DNA of 64,000 nt from Mesostigma viride (lineage: Eukaryota > Streptophyta > Mesostigmatophyceae > Mesostigmatales > Mesostigmataceae), in assembly GCA_009746045.1 (NCBI GenBank), contig RPFO01000079.1:3489409-3553408 (forward strand). Reading direction: 5' to 3'. The notes under the pieces were generated by a model. That model was not told where the DNA came from. It ran no database searches and was given only the letters and a program-made list of their open reading frames with translations. Positions 23,188-64,000 of this stretch are shown piece after piece. Position 1 is the stretch's first letter. The number at the start of each line of letters is the position of its first letter. The position numbers were made by a program, and so were the translations under genes.

Positions 23188-25179
23188 AGCCACGAGCCAC
23201 GAGGTAGCCATGGCTGTCGGAGCTCATAACTTTCACGTTTGAGCACCGAATTCAGCTGTGAATATCACAATCGCTTCGTCTTTCTTAGACGCACATGCTG
23301 ATATAATTTTCCGAAGCTATTACGCACTATACGATGAGCAAACGCCCCTCGACGCAACGCAGCCTGGCGGCTGCGCTCAGCAATGAAAATACGTCTGCAG
23401 CCCCGGCTGCAGCTTCGCCAACCGGCCCAGAAGGCAGCGGCGCCACTAGCCAAGCTCTAGTGGTCGCCCAGCCCCCTGCTGAGCCCGCCTCGCCCGCAGC
23501 GTCGCGTGAACCCAAGCGCAGTCGCTCTGCCGAGCCAAGTTGGGTAGCGGCCGACTTTGTCGCCGAAGCCAGCCAGCCCAGCTTCCTTGACACGCTTACC
23601 ACGGAACGCATCCTGGTCTGCGTGTTTCATGGAACGCACGCCTCGCTTCTTGCACTATGCAAGCAGCTCTTCAACCAAGGTCGCCTCTTTGACCCTCGCT
23701 GGATTCGTATCTCCTGTTTCGACACCATTCCCAGCCTCCACCGCCCCTACCTCCAGCAAGTCGCTCTCTTTTCCCTCCTTGGACGCTCCATCGGGGAGCT
23801 TTGGCCCCCCAAGCCTCTCACCACCACCTTAACCGAATCCTCCCTCCGCTCACTCCTTAAGGAGGTCCTCGAGGAGCACGTGGACCCCATTGCTGCAGAT
23901 GTGGCGGCCATCATTGGCGGCCCACGCTGACTGCCGAGCTTCCCCTCCTTTCCACCGCCACCTCCACCCTCCTCGCCTCCTCCACCGCCACCACCTCCAC
24001 CTCCGACGCCATCACCGCCCAGCTCCGTGACATCGACCAGCGTCTTAAGGACAACGCCATCGCTATCGAGGTTCTGCAGAACACGGCAGGCCTCACCGCC
24101 CAGGCGGTGAAGGACATTGCGCCGCCAAGCCAGCCCCGGCTGGCCTGGCCGGCGATGCTCCTCCCATCACCACCTGGGCGGACATGCTTAAGCAACATAC
24201 CACCTAGTCCACCACCTCCGCCGTCGCAGCCCAGCTCCGACGGCAGACGCTTGACCTCCGCGAGGAGGCCGAGCTCGCCCAGCGCAGCCTCAACGTCATT
24301 GTCAAGAACTTCACCATGGAGGAAGGTGAGACTTCCGAGAAGCTTTTGCGTGCGTTTGAGCGAGAAATCCTTGGTCGCATGGGCCTTATCGGTGAGATCG
24401 CGCTGGCCGCCCACCGCCTTCCCCGCGCGCGGGGTAAGGCAGGGCCGCCCCCGCTCCTTCTCACCTAAATAAGACCCCGGCGGACAAGATTTCTTTTCTC
24501 AGACGCCGCAAGCGGCTCGAGAAGACTCTCTTCACCCTTGATGACGACCTGACCCTGGCGCAGCAACAACGGCGACGGGAGCTATGGCCGACCTACCTCC
24601 AGCTCCGGCAGACCAAGGCGGGCCAGCCGGTGTACTGGAAGGGGGCGGCCATCTACGTCGGCCACAAGCCCTGGCAGGCGCCCCCCCCCCCCCCCCGCGG
24701 CCCCAGCGACTCCAGACGCCCCAGCTTAGGGGAATACAGCAGTAGTAGTGCAGAATAGATAGACCGTGGCCATGTACATGTACGCCTCGATCCTAGAGGC
24801 ACTATCCTAGCTAAGCCACGCGCTTTCCTTAATCATGTACATGTGTGCCTATGATGAGCCACACCCCAGATGATGCCTAGTTTTATTTAGTTATGTTGTG
24901 CCCATGCAGGGAGTAACTCTCTGCTGAGACGCCATGCCCTAGCTTCTTTGTATAGCTATGCTGATCTTCCCCCCCATGACAGGCTCCCCCTTCGCTGGGC
25001 ATAGCTTGAAGATCATGGGGATGCAAGTGCCCTGGTGCACCTAGAGCAAGGGTCCTTTACATCCCCACCCTTGCAGGAAGTAGCTTAGGATGTATGATAG
25101 GCCATATGCCCCCCTCTCAAGGGCTGTGTGCTACATATACTCCCAACGGAGTTATGTTACAATTCAATTCAATTCAATA
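23188..25179 (+). mobile_element. ORF1-only L1 derivative (family A), full length, mutated
   Basis: The 5' UTR beginning GAGCCACGAGGTAGCCATGG matches that of the inverted copy ending at 27345. ORF1 is followed directly by the 3' UTR, the hairpin ACTCCCAACGGAGT (25139-25152) and a tail of AATTC repeats ending about 25179. No ORF2 is present. Its tail faces that of the next element, 155 bp away. Confidence 0.75.
23334..24745 (+). pseudogene. L1-type ORF1, frameshifted copy
   Basis: It starts MSKRPSTQRSLAAALSNEN and tracks the intact 472-codon ORF1 at 25774-27192. Frame breaks fall near 23920, 24120 and 24470, and an in-frame TAG lies near 24206 in the Thr/Ser stretch. The RNA-binding region (NVIVKNF, DDDLTLAQQQRRREL) is recognisable but not in one frame. 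It ends QLRGIQQ plus stop like its relative. Confidence 0.75.
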
Positions 25180-25333
25180 GGTCGATCTAGCGCGATCAAA
25201 TTGCGGGCACCAATGACGGCCCGAATCACTATGATTGCGAAGATATTTGTCTGTTTGTTTAAACTTTTGTGTATAATTGTTTTTAACTCTAGATAATGAC
25301 ATTAGCGCAGTACTCTGTGGCATGCCCATGCTC

Positions 25334-27345
25334 ATTAATTAATTAATTAATTATCAACATCACTCCGTTGGCCGGAGTAAATGTAGCACATAGCCCTGAG
25401 AAGGGGCATATGGCTTTTAATACATTCTAGGCTACTTCATGCAAGGGTGGGAATGTAAGCTACCCCTGCTCTAGGTGCACCAGGGCACCTGCACCACCAT
25501 GCTGTCTCAGCTAGGTTCAACCCGCCTAAGGGGGGGATCCTGGCATGCGGGGGAGGAAGATCATCATGGCTATACAAAAACCAGAGCGTGGCATCTCAGC
25601 AGAGAGCAGCTCTCTGCATGGGCACAGCATAACTAAATAAAACTAGGCATCATCTGGAGTGTGGCGCATCATAGGCACACATGTACATGGTTAAATAATG
25701 CTCGTGGCTCAGCTGGTATAGTGCCTGTAGGAGGCGTACATGTACATGGCCACGGTCTATCTATTCTACACTACTACTGCTGTATTCCCCGAAGCTGGGG
25801 CTTCTGGAGTCGCGGGGGCCGCGGGGGTCGCCTGCCAGGGCTTGTGGCCGACGTAGATGGCCGCGCCCCCTTCCAGTACACCGGCTGGCCCGCCTTGGTC
25901 TGCCGGAGCTGGAGGTAGGTCGGCCATAGCTCCCGTCGCCGTTGTTGCTGCGCCAGGGTCAAGTCGTCATCAAGGGTGAAGAGAGTCTTCTCAAGCCGCT
26001 TGCGGCGTCGGAGAAAAGAAATCTTGTCCGCCGGTTTCTTAAAGGTGAGAAGGAGCGGGGGCGGCCCTGCCTTACCCCGCGCGCGGGGAAGGCGGTGGGC
26101 GACCAGGTCGATCTCACCATTAAGACCCATGCGACCAAGGATTTCTCTCTCGAACGCACGCGTAAGCTTCTCGGAAGTCTCACCTTCCTCCATGTCGAAG
26201 TTCTTGACAATGACGTTGAGGCTGCGCTTGGCGAGCTCGGCCTCCTCGCGGAGGTCAAGCGTCTGCCGTTGGAGCTGGGCTGCGACGGCGGAGGTGGTGG
26301 AGGTGGTGTGTTGCTTAAGCATGTCCGCCCAGGTGGTGATGGGAGGAGCATCGCCGGCCAGGCCAGCCGGGGCTGGCTTGGCGGCAATGTCCTTCACCGC
26401 CTGGGCGGTGAGGCCTGCGGTGTTCTGCTGAACCTCGATAGCGATGGCGTTGTCCTTAAGACGCTGGTCGATGTCGCGGAGCTGGGCGGTGATGGAGTCG
26501 GTGGAGGCGGAGGGGGGGGGGGGGGTGGAGGCGAGGAGGGCGGCGGTGGCGGTGGGGATGGTGGGGAGCTCAGCAGCCAGCGTGCCGCCAATTGCCGCCA
26601 CATCTGGAGCAATGGGCGTCACGTGCTGTGAGAGGGCGGCGTGGAGGTGGTGGACGAAGGTGGATTCGGTAATGGGCGCGGGGTGCAGAAGGTCCTCGGC
26701 CGAGCGCTTAGTGAGGGTAAAGAGAGCTGCGAGCTGAAGGCGGGGGCGAGACCAGCCGGCCAGGTTGGTCGACGAGTCTGATACGCGGTGGGAATACCGG
26801 CCGTCAGCTCCGTTGCGGAAAAACTGGGTGTTGAAATTGAGTTGCTGGCACAGGGCCAGCAGTGAGGCGTGTGACCCGTAAAACACGAGCTCCAGTATCT
26901 TGATGGGTGGCATGTCGAAAAAGGCAGGCCTGTTGACGTCAAAGGTGGTAAAAAGCCTATCGACGTCAAAATCACGCTCAGACCAGCCAGGTTCACCTAG
27001 GCGACTGCGCTTTGGGTCAGGCGATGCAGAGGGCGAGGAGAGCCCGGGAGGGTTCTGGGCGACCACCAGTGCGCGACTAGTGTCACCACTGCCTTCCGGC
27101 CCTGATGGCGAAGCTGCAGCCGGAGCTGCAGACGTATTTTCATTGCCGAGCGCAGCCGTCAGGCTGCGTTGCGTTGATGGGCGTTTGCTCATCGTATATT
27201 GCGTAATAGCGTCGGAAAATTATATCAGCATGTGCGTCTTAGAAAGCGAGTGTGATATTCACGACTAAATTCGGTGCTCAAACGTGAAAGTTATGAGCGC
27301 CGCCGTCAGCCATGGCTACCTCGTGGCTCGTGGCTCCGTGGCCCA
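25334..27345 (-). mobile_element. ORF1-only L1 derivative (family A), intact ORF1
   Basis: A full-length minus-strand element: 5' UTR from about 27345, ORF1 27192-25774, then a 3' UTR with the hairpin CTCCGTTGGCCGGAG-type variant and an ATTAATTAATTA tail at 25334-25352. It lacks any ORF2, as the other family A copies do. It forms an inverted, tail-to-tail pair with 23188-25179. Confidence 0.8.
25774..27192 (-). CDS. L1 ORF1 protein (RNA-binding, nucleic-acid chaperone type), intact
   Basis: A 472-codon uninterrupted frame. Residues 1-60 are Ala/Pro/Ser-rich (PSASPDPKRSR). A central region of about 100-230 has conserved hydrophobics. It is followed by predicted coiled coil (AAQLQRQTLDLREEAELAKR), an RRM-like segment (SLNVIVKNFDMEEGET...EIDLVAHRLPRARGK...PLLLTFKK) and a C-terminal domain (TLDDDLTLAQQQRRRELWP). 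This order (coiled coil, RRM, CTD) and the HRLPR and DDDL positions match the L1 ORF1p (Transposase_22) family. In L1 this trimeric protein coats the RNA. Here ORF2 is missing, so any movement would need a reverse transcriptase in trans. The ATG at 27190-27192 is the one conserved in the sister copies. Confidence 0.75.
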   Translation of the reverse strand: MSKRPSTQRSLTAALGNENTSAAPAAASPSGPEGSGDTSRALVVAQNPPGLSSPSASPDPKRSRLGEPGWSERDFDVDRLFTTFDVNRPAFFDMPPIKILELVFYGSHASLLALCQQLNFNTQFFRNGADGRYSHRVSDSSTNLAGWSRPRLQLAALFTLTKRSAEDLLHPAPITESTFVHHLHAALSQHVTPIAPDVAAIGGTLAAELPTIPTATAALLASTPPPPSASTDSITAQLRDIDQRLKDNAIAIEVQQNTAGLTAQAVKDIAAKPAPAGLAGDAPPITTWADMLKQHTTSTTSAVAAQLQRQTLDLREEAELAKRSLNVIVKNFDMEEGETSEKLTRAFEREILGRMGLNGEIDLVAHRLPRARGKAGPPPLLLTFKKPADKISFLRRRKRLEKTLFTLDDDLTLAQQQRRRELWPTYLQLRQTKAGQPVYWKGARPSTSATSPGRRPPRPPRLQKPQLRGIQQ

Positions 27346-27761
27346 TGCTCATGACACGCAAGTACTTACCTACTGACTTACTTGTAAACTTACTTACTAA
27401 TGACTTACTGACTATGAATGCCAAATTTGGTCATTCGCGGAGCCCCATGCAACTGACTTGGGGGCGGTATCCTTCATAACCGGGTCTGCCGTGCCTATAT
27501 TTCACAAGTCATCTGCCTCAATATTACAGAAAAACCGGGAAGCTGCCCGGGCATGAGCCCGTCTAGCTAGGGTAGCACATGTCCATGCCTAGCCTGTCAT
27601 GGAAAGTCCACGGATAGCGGCCTGCATGGGCGCGCGCGTGGCCTGGGGCATGCCACGTGAGGACAAAACGCCCGGGCTGCGCGGGCTTGGTGCCAGCTAG
27701 ACTATGTTATGTGTCTACCTGATCTGTGCGGGCCAGGTGCCCGGCTAGGCCAAATTGCTCA
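27346..27761. other. Intergenic, nothing recognised
   Basis: No gene or repeat was seen between the L1 element and the stop codon of the LRR gene. It presumably includes that gene's 3' UTR. Confidence 0.4.
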
Positions 27762-29714
27762 TTAGTTCTCATCCTCATCCTCATCCTCATCCTCCCCATC
27801 CCACATCACAATGCACACCGTTTGGTCGAATGAGTGGACGCCCTGCTGCGTCACCGGGGTGGCATATACCAACAGCACTCTGAGCCGCCGGCACCCCTGC
27901 GCGATGGCCATAATGCCGACATCGGTCACTTTGGGGCACCGCGCCACACGAAACTCACGCAAAATAGGGCATGCCCTTGCTACCGCCAACAGCGCATCAT
28001 CCATGATGCCCTCGTTGAATGACAAGTCCAAGAACAACAGCGTCGCTGCCGCCGGGCCGCTCAGCACTGTTGCCACAGTCTGGTCCGCAACTCTCCGACC
28101 TTCCAAGCAAAAACCCCTTAGCTGGGTGCAATTCTGGGCCAGCACCCCCATGTTGGCATCGGTAACCTCGCCCTTTAAGGAACATGAGAGATATTCCAGT
28201 AGGCGGCAGTGCTCCCCGACCACACGCAAGCCGGCATCCGTCACCTTGCCGCAGTTACGCACCGCCAGCTCGCGCAGTTGGGGGCAATTCTCCGCGATGG
28301 CAACCATTCCGTCATCGGTCACACCCAGACACCAATAAAGGTGCAAGCGCCGCAGTTGTGGGCAACCCCTCACGATCGCACGGATGCATACATCTGTCAC
28401 GTTGTCACAGCGATTGAGCTCGAGGTACCGCAGCTGAGGGCAGCCTTGCGCGATGGCGGTGATGCCAGCATCGGACGCATTGTTGCAAATTCCCAAGTGC
28501 AGGTGCTCCAACGAGGGGCAGCCCCCCGCGAGCGCGGCAATCCCATCATCGGACACTTCCTCGGCATCAATGGTCAGCTTGCGTAGCTCCCGACAGTTCC
28601 TCCCTAGCGCCAGCAGGGCGTCATCGTGTACACGCTGCTCTTCAATATCATCGCCAATCACGTTCAAGCGTCGCAACTGGGGGCACCGCGTCGCAAGGTA
28701 CGCGAACGCAGAGCCTAGGATAGTGCAATTCGTGATGTCCAGGGACTCGAGTTGCCTGCAGCCATCCGCCACCGCACGCAGGCCTACGCCAGTGAAAGGA
28801 CAGTTCCGCAAGCGCAGGCCTCGCAGCCCCGGGCAGTGTTGCGCGATAGCGATTACACTGTCCTCCGTGAGTCCAGGGCCAGTCTGTTCGATGCCTAAGT
28901 ATTCTAGTTGCGGGCAGTGCGCCGCCACTGTGGCGATGCCAGCGTCTGTCACGTTTGAATCATCCATGTCCAGGTGGCGTAGGTTGGGGCAGCGCCGGGC
29001 GATGGCGGACACACCGGCATCCGTAACGCTCGTCCCCACAATCACCAGCTGCTCCAGGTGGCGACAGCGTTCGGCAATCCTTTGGAGACTCTCGTCCGTC
29101 ACTTTTGAGTGCCCCACCAGCAGCTCCTTGAGTTGCCGGCAGTGCAAGGCCACCTCAGTGATGCCTGCATCATTGATGCGGGTATTCATGCGGGTATTGC
29201 GGATATCCAACCGTTCCAGGTCTCTGCAGGCCGCGGCAACTTCGATCAGTACGTTGTCGTCCACGTCCAGGCTGCCTGCCAGGGTCAAAGAGCGCAGCTG
29301 CCTGCAGTGTGCGAGGCCCAGCAGTGACTGCTTTGACGTCCCTGGCTTGCGAGTAAACTCCTTTATCGCTTGCTCCCGCTCGTCCCGAGGTAGCTGATGC
29401 GCCGCCCGCGAGCAGAAAGACAGCGTGCGCAGATGAGGACATTTGGGGAGCAGCCAATCTAGTCCGCCTGGTTTGATGGCCACGTCAGCAATGTCTTCCC
29501 AGAACAACTCGGAAATCTCTTCCAACGATTTGTCCACGGCGGACTTGAAACCGTGGCAAGCACCGCGAAGCTGGACACGCTCCAGCAAAGGAACTGCTCC
29601 AAAAATCTGGGCACGAATGTCACGGGCGGCGATCACCTGGTCGACTGCGGCATATGGACCCATTCCGCTGGCCATAATTGGAAACTGATAGCACGGCTTC
29701 GAAATGGCCGGCAA
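27762..29714 (-). CDS. F-box-like / cysteine-containing LRR (AMN1-type) protein, single exon
   Basis: A 650-codon uninterrupted frame. Residues 30-75 (DIRAQIFGAVPLLERVQLRG...FKSAV) resemble a degenerate F-box. From about 130 to 620 there are some 18 tandem LRRs of the cysteine-containing type, with consensus VTDAGIxAIAxxCPQLRxLxLxxC. The C-terminus is an acidic run (EDEDEDEDEN). F-box proteins of this class are usually substrate receptors of SCF ubiquitin ligases; because the F-box is weak, that role is tentative. Met14 (MASGMGPYA) is an alternative start. The gene has no introns, unlike its 21-exon neighbour LRRC40 on the same strand 1.2 kb upstream. Intact frame and consistent repeats make it the clearest single-exon host gene here. 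Confidence 0.85.
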   Translation of the reverse strand: MPAISKPCYQFPIMASGMGPYAAVDQVIAARDIRAQIFGAVPLLERVQLRGACHGFKSAVDKSLEEISELFWEDIADVAIKPGGLDWLLPKCPHLRTLSFCSRAAHQLPRDEREQAIKEFTRKPGTSKQSLLGLAHCRQLRSLTLAGSLDVDDNVLIEVAAACRDLERLDIRNTRMNTRINDAGITEVALHCRQLKELLVGHSKVTDESLQRIAERCRHLEQLVIVGTSVTDAGVSAIARRCPNLRHLDMDDSNVTDAGIATVAAHCPQLEYLGIEQTGPGLTEDSVIAIAQHCPGLRGLRLRNCPFTGVGLRAVADGCRQLESLDITNCTILGSAFAYLATRCPQLRRLNVIGDDIEEQRVHDDALLALGRNCRELRKLTIDAEEVSDDGIAALAGGCPSLEHLHLGICNNASDAGITAIAQGCPQLRYLELNRCDNVTDVCIRAIVRGCPQLRRLHLYWCLGVTDDGMVAIAENCPQLRELAVRNCGKVTDAGLRVVGEHCRLLEYLSCSLKGEVTDANMGVLAQNCTQLRGFCLEGRRVADQTVATVLSGPAAATLLFLDLSFNEGIMDDALLAVARACPILREFRVARCPKVTDVGIMAIAQGCRRLRVLLVYATPVTQQGVHSFDQTVCIVMWDGEDEDEDEDEN

Positions 29715-30924
29715 GTATGGTTATGTGATGCTTAATTATAGCCCCGGTGCATTGGTACAAGCATCTCCAAAAGCATTATGCGTCAAAGACAAGATAGCCA
29801 ACCTCAGAATGTGTGATTGTGAAACTGGGAGAAAATGGATGTCAAGAATTCTCTGTAGCTCGTGCCGAACTTTACCGAGGCATAACTCAAATCCAGCAAT
29901 CCCTTAAGAAACGAACTGTTCACTTTCAACACCGCCGCCAACTCAGTTTTGGCTACCACTGTACCAAGAGGTATGTACCCCAACGAGAAAAAGAGCTTCG
30001 GGCCATGCGGTGCTCGTGACTACAAGTCGGCCCTCGTGACCACAAAGCGCTGGTACCACTCGGGTCCAGTGAGGCAGTGACCCAAGCTACACAGTAGGCA
30101 CAGTCATACCCGCGTTAAGTTACGATTCTTACAGTAAGGTTACGTACCCGCGTTAAGTTACGACGCCGAAGTTTGGGCGGCGACCGTAACTTAAGCCAGG
30201 GTGCCACCGTAACTTAACCCGGGTATGGCCCAATTTGAAGGCGTAACCTGGGCGTAAGGCCACTTTTGACCGCGAAAATGGACAAGTCCGGACGAAGGAA
30301 CCCGCCAACTGTGATGGTTTTGCAATGTGACGTTTCGGCAGCAAAGTACAACTGCCCATCTCAGTCTACTCAGATGAGGATTATATCCCCTTCTAGTGAC
30401 TACAGGGTTGGGGCATTAGATGCAGACGATATTTGTAACTTTTGTGCAAATATTTTCTAATGAGATTTGAGGATAGTACTCCGTGGCATGCCCATGCGCA
30501 TGACACACAGTACTATACTTACTTTACTGCGCGCCCCGGCCGTGCTGCGAATCGATCACCAAGTTGGAAAAGGTTTGCGTTTTGTACCCGGTGACTCGAT
30601 CTCGCAATTTAGGCGCATGAATGAATGCTTTTGATATATATAAGAACAAAACTATAGCACATCCACGTAAAATGCACGCACGCGTGCAAGCGCATGGAGG
30701 ATCAGCTAGTTGCATTGGTCAATCATGAGTGCTCCCTTTTCACGTCATTTGAGAAGGCTCAACTCTAGTGTGGACCGCCCATCGAAGCTAGGGGAAACTG
30801 CGTTACCTAGAAAATTAGTGACTCTGTTACCTGGATCGAGCTCGCAGTCACGTGCTTATTGATTAATTACCTGTATAACTAATGATGGGACTCCGTTACT
30901 GGAACTAGCATAGAGGTAACCCTG
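29715..30924. other. Intergenic region between LRRC40 and the F-box/LRR gene
   Basis: It holds the 3' UTR of LRRC40 and presumably the promoter of the F-box/LRR gene. An imperfect inverted repeat lies at 30104-30235. No coding frame looks real. Confidence 0.45.
30104..30235. repeat. Imperfect inverted repeat built on CGTTAAGTTACG
   Basis: Two copies of CCCGCGTTAAGTTACG (about 30110 and 30149) face two inverted copies, CCGTAACTTAA (about 30185 and 30210). It may be a small foldback element or MITE remnant. Confidence 0.5.
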
Positions 30925-63785
<32,861 letters not shown>

Positions 63786-64000
63786 GGCCGGGCGAGAAGC
63801 TGCCTGCTATACAAGCGTTAGTCGTACTGTTTCAGTGCCCGTTGGAGGCAACCGCAGATTCCATGCCTCGGCTCACGGCTAGCTATATGTGATGAGAGAG
63901 AGCCCTGGCGGTTACACAGGTTGGAGGGAGTACGACAGGGCAATCCCGATAATGTAATGCCACGGAAGCCACATCTTAGGGTTATCACCACATTGCAAAC
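63786..64000 (-). promoter_or_regulatory. Upstream region of LRRC40
   Basis: The 215 bp before the ATG must hold the 5' UTR and part of the promoter. No TATA box or clear element could be recognised. Confidence 0.35.

Noticed and set aside
25700-25745. tRNA-like A box (TGGCTCAGCTGG) and a stem-loop
   Set aside because: It lies antisense in an L1 3' UTR, is altered in the sister copy near 24800, and has no T-arm or B box at the right distance.

Overview
The window looks like nuclear DNA of a chlorophyte green alga; I make no species call. The evidence is a complete 21-exon gene with GT-AG introns whose spliced protein aligns end to end with the plant/animal LRRC40 family, L1-clade retrotransposons, several DNA-transposon types, a TGTAA poly(A)-like motif, and very abundant micro- and minisatellites. 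There are no bacterial operons, rRNA genes, CRISPR arrays or credible tRNA genes.

Layout. 0-17.4 kb is a nest of DNA transposons. Two near-identical 1.69-kb piggyBac-like non-autonomous elements (52-1740 and 14074-15760, inverted to each other) lie either side of a 12-kb block. On the plus strand that block holds a frame-disrupted gene resembling the DUF7869 (HTHxDxDQ motif) transposase-like family. On the minus strand, diverging from it across a 255-bp palindrome, is a PHD-finger gene, followed by two unrecognised minus-strand coding stretches. 16.8-27.3 kb is a cluster of L1-type LINEs. One copy carries endonuclease and reverse transcriptase domains; the others keep only ORF1 (half-L1, HAL1-like), including one intact 472-codon ORF1. 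All end in a small 3' hairpin plus an AATT-type repeat tail.

The only convincing host genes are both on the minus strand. The first is a single-exon, F-box-like/cysteine-containing LRR protein (27762-29714). The second is an LRRC40 orthologue running from 63785 down to 30925. I reconstructed all 21 LRRC40 exons; phases match at every junction and give 596 codons plus stop. Coding sequence is 1,791 of 32,861 bp. Almost every intron is filled by its own tandem repeat or by a transposon: an 8-bp minisatellite of about 1.8 kb, a 1.8-kb GAC/GAG/GCC triplet array, a 16-bp array, a 67-bp satellite whose unit contains the 3' splice site, a 5.2-kb Mutator-like element with a perfect 10-bp target duplication 14 bp from an exon, and an ORF1-only L1.

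Most very long open frames in 36.9-39.1 kb and 58.9-61.1 kb are artefacts of stop-free repeats lying in introns. The two host LRR genes are neighbours on the same strand. The rest of the window is transposons, their remains and satellites.
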